From Bradyrhizobium sp. Y36 (GTDB taxonomy: Bacteria > Pseudomonadota > Alphaproteobacteria > Rhizobiales > Xanthobacteraceae): DNA of 64,000 bases. Where the stretch lies: the NCBI RefSeq assembly GCF_002531575.1, contig NZ_NWTI01000001.1, forward strand, positions 393,501-457,500, written 5' to 3'. Under the pieces are notes generated by a model. It ran no database searches, was not told where the DNA came from, and saw only the letters and a list, made by a program, of their open reading frames with translations. The stretch's first letter is position 1; each line of letters opens with the position of its first letter. The translations under genes and the position numbers were made by a program. This document shows positions 1-8,825 of this stretch, one piece after another.

Positions 1-204
1 GGCTGTCGAGGCGTCGATCGCTGCCATGGCCGCGCTGCCGGACAGCGGAGCCGCCACGACGCCCTTCGCCATCTGGGCGCGGATCGCGCGCAACTCGGCC
101 ATGATCTCGCTGTGCATCGGGCCGACCTCTTCGGTCACGTCGATAATCGGCATCTCGCCACTAACGATATCCTCGACGCGAAAACGTTTGCGGTGAACAG
201 CCAT
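1..204 (-). CDS. N-terminal fragment of a conserved protein, possibly CheZ-like (runs off the window)
   Basis: The 68 visible residues start at an ATG whose complement is at 202-204 and begin MAVHRKRFRVEDIV. They continue with an acidic stretch and the segment HSEIMAELRAIRAQMAKG, and the reading frame stays open to the window edge. From memory this kind of N-terminus, a basic start followed by an EIMAELRAIRAQM helix, resembles a rhizobial protein annotated as a CheZ-type phosphatase. That is recollection and not a search result, and the catalytic region is outside the window. The gene is divergent from the L,D-transpeptidase gene across a spacer of about 316 bp. Confidence 0.45.
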   Translation of the reverse strand, partial: MAVHRKRFRVEDIVSGEMPIIDVTEEVGPMHSEIMAELRAIRAQMAKGVVAAPLSGSAAMAAIDASTA

Positions 205-520
205 CAGGATACTCCCCCCACCTCACTCACGCGTCTTTTTAGGCAGAAGCGATTTAACACGAAGTTCACAGCCGGAACTGTCGTGCGGCGTGGCGCGACG
301 GCGTGCAAACAAGCGATTAACCATGGCCGCGCCGCGTTCATCGAAAATAAACGCTGATCGCCAAATTGCCGCTGCGCTCGCGACGTGGTGAATCCAAACG
401 CCCGATCCGTTTACCAAACAAAACGGCTTTTGCTTTTTATTGACCACGTCGCAGGGCGCGGATCAGCCACCAGCTCTCCACGACGCATGTGATCTAGACG
501 AAACAGTACAGAGTACGTCG
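205..520. other. Intergenic region between divergent genes
   Basis: This stretch of about 316 bp separates the clipped minus-strand gene from the L,D-transpeptidase gene. Its composition is more mixed than that of the coding regions. It presumably carries promoters in both directions, but no motif stands out. The transpeptidase frame is open back to 440, but that upstream part lacks coding character. Confidence 0.5.
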
Positions 521-1333
521 ATGTTCAAGAAAATGTCTGTCGCGCTGCTCGGCAGCGCTTGCACCTTCATTGCCGGCACGAGCGGTGCTGGTGCCTTCGA
601 CAATTCGGTGCCGAATGATCCGCCTGCGGTGCTCTACCAGCCGCAGGTGCCGCCGGCGCCGGTGCGCGTCGCCTCCAATTCGAACATGGGCGGCGGCTTC
701 ATCGAGTTCCTGTTCGGCGACGGTCCCGGCCGCGGCCCGGCCTACGCGCCCGAGCGGCCGGTGTATCAGCAGCAGCCCGGCTATTACGACCAGCGCCGCC
801 TGCCGCCGATGGGCGAGCCGCAGATGCAGGGTGGATATCAGGGCGCAGGCCTCCAGCAGGAGGCGGTCGATCCGCGGCAGCGCCCGTTCGATCCGAGATT
901 CGAGAAACAATCTGTTGACTATAGCGGCAAGGAAAGCGCCGGAACGATCGTGGTCGATACCCCGAACAAGTTCCTCTATCTCGTCGAGGGCAACGGCAGG
1001 GCGATGCGCTACGGCATCGGCGTCGGCCGTCCCGGCTTCACCTGGTCCGGCGTGAAGTCGATCACGGCCAAGCGCGAATGGCCGGACTGGACGCCGCCGG
1101 CCGAAATGCTCGCGCGCCGGCCCGATCTGCCCCGGCACATGGAAGGTGGTCCTGAAAATCCGCTCGGCGCTCGCGCGATGTATCTGGGATCGACGCTCTA
1201 CCGCATCCACGGCTCCAACGAGCCCTGGACCATCGGCACCAACGTCTCCTCCGGCTGCATCCGCATGCGCAACGAGGACGTCATCGACCTCTACGGCCGC
1301 GTCAATGTCGGCACCAAGGTCGTGGTGATGTGA
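521..1333 (+). CDS. L,D-transpeptidase (YkuD/ErfK family), exported
   Basis: Predicted periplasmic enzyme of 270 aa that would form 3-3 peptidoglycan cross-links or attach proteins to peptidoglycan. The ATG at 521 starts a signal peptide (MFKKMSVALLGSA, ending near AGAFD); the in-frame codons upstream to 440 do not look exported. Residues about 30-135 are a Pro/Gln-rich low-complexity linker. The catalytic domain occupies about 145-270. It ends in the YkuD signature, with a histidine in IHGSN and the nucleophile cysteine in SSGCIRMRN. The gene is followed by a palindromic repeat and a bidirectional terminator. Several paralogues are usual in rhizobia, so the exact role cannot be assigned. Confidence 0.9.
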   Translation: MFKKMSVALLGSACTFIAGTSGAGAFDNSVPNDPPAVLYQPQVPPAPVRVASNSNMGGGFIEFLFGDGPGRGPAYAPERPVYQQQPGYYDQRRLPPMGEPQMQGGYQGAGLQQEAVDPRQRPFDPRFEKQSVDYSGKESAGTIVVDTPNKFLYLVEGNGRAMRYGIGVGRPGFTWSGVKSITAKREWPDWTPPAEMLARRPDLPRHMEGGPENPLGARAMYLGSTLYRIHGSNEPWTIGTNVSSGCIRMRNEDVIDLYGRVNVGTKVVVM

Positions 1334-1358
1334 GGTCTCCTCACCCTCGTTCGGAATC

Positions 1359-1446
1359 GTAGGGTGGGCAAAGGCGCCCTTGCGCCGTGCCCACGTCCTC
1401 TACGATACGGCAACGTGGGCACGCTGTCGCTTTGCCCACCCTGCGA
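1359..1446. repeat. Intergenic palindromic repeat (GTAGGGTGGGCAAAG type)
   Basis: An imperfect inverted repeat: the left arm reads GTAGGGTGGGCAAAGGCG and the right arm ends CTTTGCCCACCCTGCG, with GTGCCCACG/CGTGGGCAC as the inner stem. The same family recurs at 11555-11646, 17987-18077 and 18487-18577. It always lies between genes, as expected for a REP/BIME-like element. Confidence 0.8.
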
Positions 1447-1516
1447 TACTGCGCTCGCGAACAGAGACCCCCGCGTGCGACCTTCTCCCGCAAGAGAGCC
1501 GGAGCTGCTCAAGATG

Positions 1517-1546
1517 AAAACGGCCGCCTCAAGGGCGGCCGCTTTT
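1517..1546. terminator. Bidirectional intrinsic terminator
   Basis: AAAA, then stem CGGCCGCC, loop TCAAG, stem GGCGGCCG, then CTTTT. It lies between the convergent L,D-transpeptidase and DUF2076 genes and carries an A-tract on one side and a T-tract on the other, so it can serve both directions. Confidence 0.75.
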
Positions 1547-1569
1547 GTTCGTGGTGCTACACGGCAACC

Positions 1570-2394
1570 TCACGCGTAATCGCTGCCGCCATCGTCGTCG
1601 CCGCCGAAATCGCTGTCGTCGGCCATGTCCGTGTTGTCGCCGCGATCGTCGCCGTAGTTCTGATCGTTGTTGTCGTGGTCGTTCGACGCCTGGTCGAGGA
1701 AGCCCTGGCGGGAATCGCGATTCGAGCCGATGTCGTTCAGGCCGGCATCGCGCGCGAGCGAGCCGCCGGACTGGTCGCTGCCGCCCCAAGGACTTCCACC
1801 AGCACTGCGATCGCCGCCGAGGGAATTGGTGTCGCCGAAAGCCTGCTGGTGCGATCCGCCCATCATGCCGCGGATGCTCGAGAGCAACAGGGAGCCGCCG
1901 ACGACGCCGGCCGCAGCGGCCGCGGCCGTGCCGAGGAACGAGCCGCCGCCACCGCCGACCGGCGGAGCGCCATAACCCTGACCGGGGCCTTGACCGTAAG
2001 CCTGTCCGTAAGGCGGCGCGCCGTAGCCCGGCTGGGCCTGCGGCATCGCCTGACCGGTGTTCCAGACCGGCCGTTGATCACGGGGCGGCACGTTCGGAAC
2101 CGAGCCGCGCGAGGGGCCTCCCCCGAACAGCGTGTCGCGCATGGTGTCGAGGAAGCCGCCGGACTGCGCCTGCTCGGGCGCGTGGGCCGCTTCCAGCTCC
2201 TGGATGCGGTTATGGGCACGCTTGAGCGCTTCGTCCTGCAACAGCGTGGTCTGCACCAGCGCATAGACCGCGCCGGGCGCCTTGCGCAGGCCGTCGGAGA
2301 TCGCGGCGATCGCATCGGGATCGCGCGGTGCGTTTTCCAGCTTCGAAAGCCGGTCGAAAAGGTCGTCGACGAGCTGGCGTTCCTGCGGCGTCAT
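1570..2394 (-). CDS. DUF2076 domain-containing protein
   Basis: A 274 aa protein starting MTPQERQLVDDLFDRL; the upstream in-frame residues are Cys/Arg-rich and not conserved-looking. The first 75 residues form the DUF2076 N-terminal helical domain, including the phrase KAPGAVYALVQTTLLQDEAL. A Gly/Pro/Gln-rich linker follows. Near residues 170-200 an Ala/Gly-rich segment (FLGTAAAAAAGVVGGSLL) could be membrane-active. The C-terminus is very rich in Asp, Asn and Gly and acidic. The family is described as periplasmic or ligand-binding in databases, but its function is unknown. The gene is convergent with the L,D-transpeptidase gene. Confidence 0.8.
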   Translation of the reverse strand: MTPQERQLVDDLFDRLSKLENAPRDPDAIAAISDGLRKAPGAVYALVQTTLLQDEALKRAHNRIQELEAAHAPEQAQSGGFLDTMRDTLFGGGPSRGSVPNVPPRDQRPVWNTGQAMPQAQPGYGAPPYGQAYGQGPGQGYGAPPVGGGGGSFLGTAAAAAAGVVGGSLLLSSIRGMMGGSHQQAFGDTNSLGGDRSAGGSPWGGSDQSGGSLARDAGLNDIGSNRDSRQGFLDQASNDHDNNDQNYGDDRGDNTDMADDSDFGGDDDGGSDYA

Positions 2395-2520
2395 GATCTG
2401 TCTCCTTCGCGCCAAACCAAGCGCGCAGCAGATGTAGGGTTCCATTGTGGCCCCAACAGTGCCGGCCGGATTAAATTTCTGTATGCGACAAGCTGCCCCG
2501 CGGCTTGTTGTCCGCCGGTT

Positions 2521-3366
2521 TCACCCCAGCGTGACGCGACTGTCCGCGAGCAGGTGCGCGAAGGCTTCGCCGGAGAGATAGGCGTGCTCGCGCTCGCGGA
2601 CATCCGTCATCGGGTCGAGGCCGGCGAGGACGTCGTCGACGAAGCCGGGGTGGCACATCACGAGGCCGCCGTCGGGGAGGCTTTCGAGGAAGTGCCGCAT
2701 CAGCACGCCGTAATCGCCTGCGCGCGTGAAGTCATAGGCGCCGGCAAAGGCGGGATTGAAGCTCAGGCCGGCGCGGCCGGCGCGGCGGCGGAATTGCGCG
2801 CTGAGACTGTCGAGCACCAGCGCCTTCGGCGAGGCCAGTCGCCGCCTCAGCGGCAGATCGCGGCCGCCCTGACGGACCCAGGCATTCGGCGCAGCCTCGA
2901 CGATCGCATCGACAAAGCCGTCGCGCACCTGCGGATAGAGCTGCACATGCTGATGGCCGTCGACGAAGTCGGGCGCGCGGCCGAACGCGTCCATGAAGGC
3001 CGCGAGCTGCGCCTTCACCTCGTTGCGGAAGAACTCGCGGTCGAGCCGGCGCATCAATCCGGCGCGCAGAAGCTTCGGAAACGGCATGAACATGTCGCCG
3101 TCGAGCGGGCGGAAATGCATGGTGAGGGGACGGAACGGCGCCGACAGCGTCACATGCAGGCCGATCGCGCAGCGCGGGCTTTGCTTTGCCGACGCCTCAA
3201 GCGCCTCGACGTCGCCGCGCGCGATCGCAGGTCCCACCATCATCACCGACGTGGCGTTGAGGCGGCCGCGTTCGATCAGATCGCGGATGGCGCGGTTGAC
3301 GCCCGGGCTGATGCCGTAATCGTCGGCGCAGAGCCAGATCCGCCGCAGGTCCGCGGCCGCGCTCAT
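2521..3366 (-). CDS. hpnK: ChbG/HpnK (YdjC) family carbohydrate deacetylase
   Basis: A 281 aa protein of normal length for the YdjC/ChbG/HpnK fold, which contains metal-dependent polysaccharide-deacetylase-like enzymes. The metal-binding Asp pair is in LCADDYGIS (about residues 12-20). A conserved histidine follows in GLHVTLS, and another set is in VDGHQHVQLYP (about 140-150). Its start overlaps the stop of the upstream glycosyltransferase (ATGA), so the two genes are translationally coupled. HpnK proteins are named for proximity to hopanoid genes, but no hopanoid gene is visible here; the substrate is probably the glycan or glycolipid made by the partner transferase. The symbol is a family label. 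Confidence 0.75.
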   Translation of the reverse strand: MSAAADLRRIWLCADDYGISPGVNRAIRDLIERGRLNATSVMMVGPAIARGDVEALEASAKQSPRCAIGLHVTLSAPFRPLTMHFRPLDGDMFMPFPKLLRAGLMRRLDREFFRNEVKAQLAAFMDAFGRAPDFVDGHQHVQLYPQVRDGFVDAIVEAAPNAWVRQGGRDLPLRRRLASPKALVLDSLSAQFRRRAGRAGLSFNPAFAGAYDFTRAGDYGVLMRHFLESLPDGGLVMCHPGFVDDVLAGLDPMTDVREREHAYLSGEAFAHLLADSRVTLG

Positions 3367-4409
3367 TCGGCCGCCGTCCGCTTCGCGGCGTCCTCGGCTT
3401 GGCCGGCCTCGTAGTGCTTTTCGCTGTGCTCGGCGACGAAGTAGATCGGGCGCGCCTTCAGCTCGGACAGGATCTTGCCGATATATTCGCCGACGATGCC
3501 GATCATGATGAGCTGCACGCCGCCGATCGTCATCAGGCCGATCACGAGCGAGGGATAGCCGGGCACCTGCTTGCCGGTGGTGAACACTTCCCAGAGGATC
3601 GAAAGGCCGAACAGGAAGGCGCCGCCGGCGAGGATGACGCCGAGCAGGCTGGCGAAGCGCAAGGGCGCCACCGAAAACGACGTCAGGCCCTCGATCGACA
3701 GGCCGAGCAGGCTTGCGGCGTTGAAGGTGGTGACGCCATGGGCGCGCGCCGCGGGCTCGTAATCGACGCGGATCTGGCGGAAGCCGATCCAGCTGGCGAG
3801 GCCCTTGAAGAAGCGGTTGCGCTCCGGCAGTTGCCGAAGCGCCGAGACCGCGCGCGGCGACAGCAGGCGGAAGTCGCCGGCGTCTTCCGGAATCTTCTGG
3901 CGGGCGCCCCAGTTGATCAGCGCGTAGAAGCCGTGCACCGACAGCCGGCGGAGGAAGCTCTCGTTGTCGCGATGCGCCTTGGCGGTATAGACGACGTCAT
4001 AGCCGTCATCGATCCAGTGCCGCACCAGCTGCTCGATCAGGGCCGGCGGATGCTGGCCGTCGCCGTCCATGAACATGACGGCGCCGAGCCGGGCATGGTC
4101 GAGGCCGGCCATCAGCGCCGCCTCCTTGCCGAAATTGCGCGACAGCGACACCACCTGGACGTCGATCGCGTCGGCCGGCAGGCTGCGCGCGATCGCCAGC
4201 GTCGCGTCCTTGCTGCCGTCGTCGACATAGACGACTTCGCAAGCGAGGCGATAGCGCTCCCGCACGGTCTTGGCGAGTTCGCAGATGCGCTGATGCAGGG
4301 CGGCGAGGCCCGCCGCCTCGTTGTAGACGGGGACGACGATCGACAATCCCTTCGCGGCGGCATTGCCCGCGGTGGTCGTCATGCCGGAAACGTCAGAGCC
4401 CAGCGTCAT
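3363..4409 (-). CDS. Family 2 glycosyltransferase, GtrB/ArnC-like, membrane anchored
   Basis: A 348 aa polyprenyl-phosphate sugar transferase. The GT2 domain starts at SIVVPVYNEAAGL (about residue 22). The metal/nucleotide-binding acidic motif is MDGDGQHP (about 115-122). Two hydrophobic segments at about 240-320 are followed by the GtrB/ArnC-type signature GEYIGKILSELKARP. It would act on the cytoplasmic side of the inner membrane. It overlaps the downstream deacetylase gene by four bases, suggesting that a sugar is transferred to lipid and then deacetylated, by analogy with ArnC/ArnD; that pathway is inference. A second in-frame ATG at 4382 is a possible alternative start. Confidence 0.85.
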   Translation of the reverse strand: MTLGSDVSGMTTTAGNAAAKGLSIVVPVYNEAAGLAALHQRICELAKTVRERYRLACEVVYVDDGSKDATLAIARSLPADAIDVQVVSLSRNFGKEAALMAGLDHARLGAVMFMDGDGQHPPALIEQLVRHWIDDGYDVVYTAKAHRDNESFLRRLSVHGFYALINWGARQKIPEDAGDFRLLSPRAVSALRQLPERNRFFKGLASWIGFRQIRVDYEPAARAHGVTTFNAASLLGLSIEGLTSFSVAPLRFASLLGVILAGGAFLFGLSILWEVFTTGKQVPGYPSLVIGLMTIGGVQLIMIGIVGEYIGKILSELKARPIYFVAEHSEKHYEAGQAEDAAKRTAAE

Positions 4410-4509
4410 CGATCAAGGTTCCAGAGGCGTTCAAAAGTCATCTCAACAGCATATGGTAGCTGCCGTTTGCTGTCGCAAAGCTGAACGGAAAGCTGAACCG
4501 GCCTGGGAC

Positions 4510-5487
4510 TCACCGCCGCAGGAACGTCTCGAGCTTGGCGAACAGCGGGTTCTCCCGGTCGAACACGTAGTCGAGCGACACCACCGAGACGGTCTCGGCG
4601 CCATGCTCGCGCAGGAAGCTCGCCAGCGCATAGAGCTGTCCCGGCGGGCAGTGCAAGGTCAGCATGCCTGACGAGGTCGGCCCGCCGAACGGCGCCTCGA
4701 CGCCGAACCGGCTGTGGGCTTCGCCGAGCAGGGCGGCGTCGCATTGCCGGAAGCGGGTGCGGACCTCGCGGTATTTGTTGGCCCGCGCCCGTGCCGCGAT
4801 GTGATCGAGGATGACGCGCGCCGTCTCCCGCGCCTGCGGCGACCAGTCGGCATCCTTCGACGCCACGAGATTGGCCTGGCTGCGCAGGATCATGCCGTCG
4901 TCGAGCACCCGCAGGCCGTTGGCGGCGAGCGTCGCGCCCGTCGTGGTGATGTCGACGATCAGCTCGGCGCTGCCGGCCGCCGGTGCACCCTCGGTCGCGC
5001 CTGCGCTTTCGACGATGCGGTAATCGGTGATGCCGTGGCTCTGGAAGAACGCGCGGGTGAGATTGACGAACTTGGTCGCGACCCGCATCCGCATGTGGTG
5101 CTGCTCGCGGAAGCCGGTGGTGACGTCGTCGAGATCGGCCATGGTGCGGACGTCGATCCAGGCCTGCGGCACCGCGACGACGACGTCGGCATAGCCGAAG
5201 CCGAGGCCGTCGATCAGCGATACGCGCTTGTCGGCGTCGGCGATGTTCTCGCGCACCAGGTCTTCACCGGTGACGCCGAGATGGGCGAAGCCGCGCGACA
5301 GTTGCGAGGCGATCTCGCTCGCCGAGAGATAGGCGACCTCGACATTGTCGAGGCCTGCAAGCGTGCCGCGATAGTCGCGGGCGCCGCCGGCCTTCGACAG
5401 CTTGAGGCCGGCACGGGCGAAGAAGGCCTCGGTGTTTTCCTGCAGGCGGCCCTTGGAGGGAACGGCCAGAACGAACGGCGCGCTCAT
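4510..5487 (-). CDS. hisG: ATP phosphoribosyltransferase HisG (325 aa, with a C-terminal extension)
   Basis: Catalyses the first step of histidine biosynthesis, joining ATP and PRPP. The catalytic bilobal domain starts [14 protein letters not shown]. The phosphoribosyl-binding loop region [13 protein letters not shown] is near 178-190. At 325 residues it is about 100 longer than classic short-form HisG. The last about 75 residues ([20 protein letters not shown] onward) resemble the ACT-like regulatory domain of long-form enzymes. Even so, hisZ, which normally accompanies short-form HisG, lies three bases upstream in the same operon. The cytoplasmic enzyme probably forms a complex with HisZ. 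Confidence 0.92.
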   Translation of the reverse strand: MSAPFVLAVPSKGRLQENTEAFFARAGLKLSKAGGARDYRGTLAGLDNVEVAYLSASEIASQLSRGFAHLGVTGEDLVRENIADADKRVSLIDGLGFGYADVVVAVPQAWIDVRTMADLDDVTTGFREQHHMRMRVATKFVNLTRAFFQSHGITDYRIVESAGATEGAPAAGSAELIVDITTTGATLAANGLRVLDDGMILRSQANLVASKDADWSPQARETARVILDHIAARARANKYREVRTRFRQCDAALLGEAHSRFGVEAPFGGPTSSGMLTLHCPPGQLYALASFLREHGAETVSVVSLDYVFDRENPLFAKLETFLRR

Positions 5488-5490
5488 GAC

Positions 5491-6654
5491 TTAGGCTCCC
5501 ACCTTGCGGCTGATCTTCGTCAGCGCATCCACCCAGACCGAGAAGCCGACCGCCGGGATCGGCTCGGCAGATCCGAGCTGGGTCATCAGCCCGTCATAGC
5601 GGCCGCCGGCGACCAGCGGCTCGGTGCCGTTGCCGCGGTGATGCAGCTCGAATTCGAAGCCGGTGTAATAGTCGAGGCCGCGCCCGAACGCGGTCGAGAA
5701 GCGCGTCTGCTTCACGTCGATGCCGCGCGCGGCCATGAAGCCGACCCGGCTCTCGAATTGGTCGATCGCAGCCGTGAGATCGAGCTTCGCGTCAGTCGTG
5801 AGCGCACGCAGCTGGGCGACGGCGTCGTCGGGATTGCCTGATATCGACAGGAAGCGCTTGAGCACGGTGATCGCCTCGCGCGACAGCGCGCCGCCCTTCA
5901 GCGTCGACTGCTCGAGGAAGCGATCGGCGATCTCGGCGGTGGTGCGCCCGCCGACATTGGTGGTGCCGGCGATCGACATCAGGTCGGTGACGAAGGCGAG
6001 CGCCGCCTTGCGGTCGGAGCCGGCGAGCGCGGCGAGCACGCCCTCATACTCGCTGCGCGTCGCGGTGGTCGCGGCCGCCAGCCGTTCCAGATCCTGCTCC
6101 AGGCTAATCTTGCGGTTGAAATCCTTGACCAGGCGGCGGCGCCAGACCGGATAGAGGTTGAGCGCGTCGAGCAGCGCGTTGAACAGCGCGACGTCGCCGG
6201 TGCGGATCTCGACGTCGCGGACGCCGAAGGCGCTCGTTGCTTCCAGTGCCAGCGCCAGCATCTCGGCGTCGGCCGCGGCGCGGTCCTGGCGACCGAAGGA
6301 TTCGATCCCGGCCTGCAGGAATTCGCTGGCCCGGCCGCTGCGGTAACGAAACACCGGGCCGAGATAGCTGAACCCGGCCGGCTGGCCGGCGCGGGGCGAG
6401 GCGAGATAGTCGCGGGCGACGGGAATGGTCAGGTCCGGGCGCAGGCACAAGTCCTCGCCCGTGAGGTCCGTGGTCAGATACAGGCTCTTGCGGATGTCCT
6501 CGCCGGACAGGTCGAGGAACGGCTCGGCCGGCTGCAGGACGGCGGGCTCGGCCCTGACATAGCCGGCCTGCGCGAACGACAAGAGCAGCGTATCCGCCCA
6601 GGCGGCGGAGCCGGCAGCATTTGAGGTGGCGGTCGCGGTCATGACAGGGTCCAT
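5491..6654 (-). CDS. hisZ: ATP phosphoribosyltransferase regulatory subunit HisZ
   Basis: A 387 aa paralogue of histidyl-tRNA synthetase without tRNA-ligase function; it activates HisG and mediates histidine feedback. The class II synthetase-like core is visible as GEDLCLRPDLTIPVARDYL (motif 2-like), FRYRSGRASEFLQAGIE, and the C-terminal YYTGFEFELH and VAGGRYDGL. It lacks the anticodon-binding domain of HisS. The start used gives MDPVMTATATSN; the internal ATG four codons later is equally plausible. It is the first gene of hisZ-hisG with a three-base gap. No hisS is visible upstream. Confidence 0.92.
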   Translation of the reverse strand: MDPVMTATATSNAAGSAAWADTLLLSFAQAGYVRAEPAVLQPAEPFLDLSGEDIRKSLYLTTDLTGEDLCLRPDLTIPVARDYLASPRAGQPAGFSYLGPVFRYRSGRASEFLQAGIESFGRQDRAAADAEMLALALEATSAFGVRDVEIRTGDVALFNALLDALNLYPVWRRRLVKDFNRKISLEQDLERLAAATTATRSEYEGVLAALAGSDRKAALAFVTDLMSIAGTTNVGGRTTAEIADRFLEQSTLKGGALSREAITVLKRFLSISGNPDDAVAQLRALTTDAKLDLTAAIDQFESRVGFMAARGIDVKQTRFSTAFGRGLDYYTGFEFELHHRGNGTEPLVAGGRYDGLMTQLGSAEPIPAVGFSVWVDALTKISRKVGA

Positions 6655-6865
6655 CGACCCGGGGGAACCGGGCAGGGCAAGGGGGGCGAATTGGCGCAGC
6701 CCTTAGCATGGTCGATGCGCGGTTTCGACCTCCAAAGGATCAATCGCTTAACGGAGTTTGGCGCGCGGAAGCCCGGCGTTCAGGTCTGAAACGAGGAAAG
6801 CGCCTTCATCCCCGATTAAGGTATTAAAATACCCCTTCGATGATGAACCGGCAGACGAGGGCGGG

Positions 6866-7129
6866 TCATTCGCTCGGGCCACAGAGGCTTCCGGTTGATG
6901 CTGCGGCCGAAGGATCGGTCGCTGCGAAGTCCGGCGCTTCTGCTGCGGACCCGGCGTCTTCCGCCAGCCGCTCTGCCCATTCGAGTACCCTCTGCCGCCT
7001 GCCGGAATCGGTGAGGCGGAGAAAAGCCCTGATAAGCCGCAGCGCCTCGGATCGCCGCGCGTCCGGCACGACATCGACATTGATCGACACGCCTTCACTC
7101 ACGATTGTCACCTTTGATGTCGCCGTCAT
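6866..7129 (-). CDS. Small hypothetical protein (87 aa)
   Basis: Starts MTATSKVTIVSEGV (ATG at 7127-7129). A beta-rich start is followed by an amphipathic basic helix, ALRLIRAFLRLTDSGRRQRV, and an Ala/Pro-rich tail. The helical centre resembles the short regulatory proteins common in rhizobia, but no family is recognised. It is divergent from the regulator gene at 7298. A much longer frame continues upstream to 7678, but it runs antisense through that regulator and was not used. It could encode a partner or antagonist of the neighbouring regulators; this is position-based inference. Confidence 0.5.
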   Translation of the reverse strand: MTATSKVTIVSEGVSINVDVVPDARRSEALRLIRAFLRLTDSGRRQRVLEWAERLAEDAGSAAEAPDFAATDPSAAASTGSLCGPSE

Positions 7130-7297
7130 CGTTCTTGCCGAACGCCTCGGCGAGCGACGTCGCGGTGCGGCAGAAGGCCGAGCGTCACAATGATAAATTG
7201 AGAACCGCGGGCAAGTCGCCGCATACTCATTCTGGGTACGGCAGATGATCCGTTCGCCGTAGGCATCGTTTACAACATCAATGTTGGTTTCCGATTC

Positions 7298-7804
7298 ATG
7301 CGCAATGCTTCTGATATCATCCGGACGGTCTCGCGACATACGCTGGCCTACATGCTGTTCTCGATGAGCGAGCTGTTCCGGCACTACGACGAATTCGATC
7401 CGCTCGACCTTCTGATCGTTCATGCTGTCCTGAACGCGAACGTCATCCATGTGATGAACGATCCGGTGTTGGACGAGAAGTTCTCGAGCATTCATGCCGT
7501 CGAGCCGGATGTGATCAAGCAGGGGGTCTCTCGTGCGGCGCTCTCGCGCTTTCTCAGCCTGCCGCTCGAAACCGTTCGCCGTCGCGTGGCCGGATTGAAG
7601 AGGCGCAAGATTCTCGAAGAGACCAAGGCCGGACTGATCGTGACCGAGCAGAACGCATTCCGGTTTGGAAACAACCACGAACTGCAGAAGACCAACATGC
7701 TGCTGCTGACGAAGCTGCTTCGCGATCTCAAGCGTGCCGGCATCAATGGGCCGGACGATCTGCGCGCCTCCAATCGAACCGCGAATGCAGGGAAGGCTAG
7801 GTAA
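7298..7804 (+). CDS. Putative winged-helix/HTH regulatory protein
   Basis: A 168 aa protein without signal peptide or membrane segment. The N-terminal half is helical and hydrophobic (LAYMLFSMSELFRHYDEFDP). The C-terminal half contains a probable helix-turn-helix, GVSRAALSRFLSLPLETVRR (about residues 78-97), followed by VAGLKRRKILEETKAGLIVT, which fits a recognition helix and wing. It is followed after 10 bases by an AraC-type regulator, so the two are probably co-transcribed. The family is not recognised beyond a MarR/GntR-like wHTH appearance. The start was chosen as the first ATG giving a folded N-terminus. Confidence 0.6.
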   Translation: MRNASDIIRTVSRHTLAYMLFSMSELFRHYDEFDPLDLLIVHAVLNANVIHVMNDPVLDEKFSSIHAVEPDVIKQGVSRAALSRFLSLPLETVRRRVAGLKRRKILEETKAGLIVTEQNAFRFGNNHELQKTNMLLLTKLLRDLKRAGINGPDDLRASNRTANAGKAR

Positions 7805-7814
7805 GCTGCACGAT

Positions 7815-8825
7815 ATGGATCAGGGCCATCTCGATATCGCGCGCGACGGAGCGCAAAAGCCGGCGACGGACCGCTTGATGTCTTTCCAGCGTCTCAAGCC
7901 GTCGTCCGCGCTCGAACTCGAAGCCTATGACATCGACCATTTCGGGGAGACGGAGAGGTATGCCGGCGCGTCCAGCATGCCCTTGTCCCCCGGTGCGAAG
8001 GCCATCATGCGCGCGCGGCTCGGCTTGCCGAACCTGACCCTGTCTCTGGTGAAAACCTTTCCGCGGATCATTCGCGGCTATCGACTGATGAATGCCGCCG
8101 CCGTCGTGGTGCCGATGGATCACGTGACCTCGGCCTGTATCAACGGGCAATCGATCGACCGCTCCATCGTGATGCTGCGAGGAGCCTCTGATTGCCTTGT
8201 CCACGAGCCCGAGGGCCGGCTGATAGCTGTCGTGTATTTCACTCCGCCCCCGCGCGAGCCCTGGACCCAACTGGGTGACGGTTACCATCTGGCGAACCCG
8301 GCGCCGGACGTCCTGGCCTCGTTACAGCATCTGGTCTCTGTCACGCTGGAAATTGCAGCGCACGACCCGGACTTCCTGAAGGCGCCGGCGTCGTTGACCG
8401 CCGTCGAGCAATCATTGCTCAGCACGATGGAAGCCGCGTTGTGCACCAGCGGGAAGCGCAGGTCTGTGCCGGCCACGATGGAGGGCTATCGGCGCATCGT
8501 CGCGGACATGGAACGCTTGATCCAGCACAATCTGACGATCTGGCTCAAGACGCCCGAGCTCGCGGAGCAGGTCGGCGTGTCCGTCCGCACGCTCCAGAGC
8601 GCGACACAAGCAATCTGCGGCATCAGCCCGAATCGCTATAGCCGGATCCTGCGGCTGTGGTCGGTGCGCAAGCAGTTGCGCATCGGTGCGGGGCAGCGCA
8701 GCGTGAAGTCCTGTGCGATGGCGCACGGTTTCTGGCATCTGGGCGAGTTCGCGGCGAGCTATAAGGCGGCCTTTGGAGAGCTTCCGTCCGAGACCTTGCA
8801 GCGTGCGATGCGGGAGACGCTCTAG
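7815..8825 (+). CDS. AraC-family transcriptional regulator
   Basis: A 336 aa protein with an N-terminal ligand/oligomerisation region of about 230 residues and a C-terminal AraC/XylS double HTH (about 235-336). The first HTH is seen in TPELAEQVGVSVRTLQSATQ. The second has the family phrase AMAHGFWHLGEFAASYKAAF followed by GELPSE. The ATG at 7815 was preferred over in-frame codons from 7734 that overlap the previous gene. It lies 10 bp after the wHTH gene and overlaps convergent rsmE by four bases. The N-terminus lacks an obvious cupin motif, so the signal is unknown. Confidence 0.85.
   Translation: MDQGHLDIARDGAQKPATDRLMSFQRLKPSSALELEAYDIDHFGETERYAGASSMPLSPGAKAIMRARLGLPNLTLSLVKTFPRIIRGYRLMNAAAVVVPMDHVTSACINGQSIDRSIVMLRGASDCLVHEPEGRLIAVVYFTPPPREPWTQLGDGYHLANPAPDVLASLQHLVSVTLEIAAHDPDFLKAPASLTAVEQSLLSTMEAALCTSGKRRSVPATMEGYRRIVADMERLIQHNLTIWLKTPELAEQVGVSVRTLQSATQAICGISPNRYSRILRLWSVRKQLRIGAGQRSVKSCAMAHGFWHLGEFAASYKAAFGELPSETLQRAMRETL

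Noticed and set aside
1387..3414. A 675-codon open frame on the plus strand
   Set aside because: It is antisense to the DUF2076 and ChbG/HpnK genes, which have recognisable motifs and good starts.
7130..7678. A long extension of the minus-strand gene at 6866
   Set aside because: The extension runs antisense through the wHTH-like gene, whose HTH region is convincing. The short form from 7129 begins with a plausible start.
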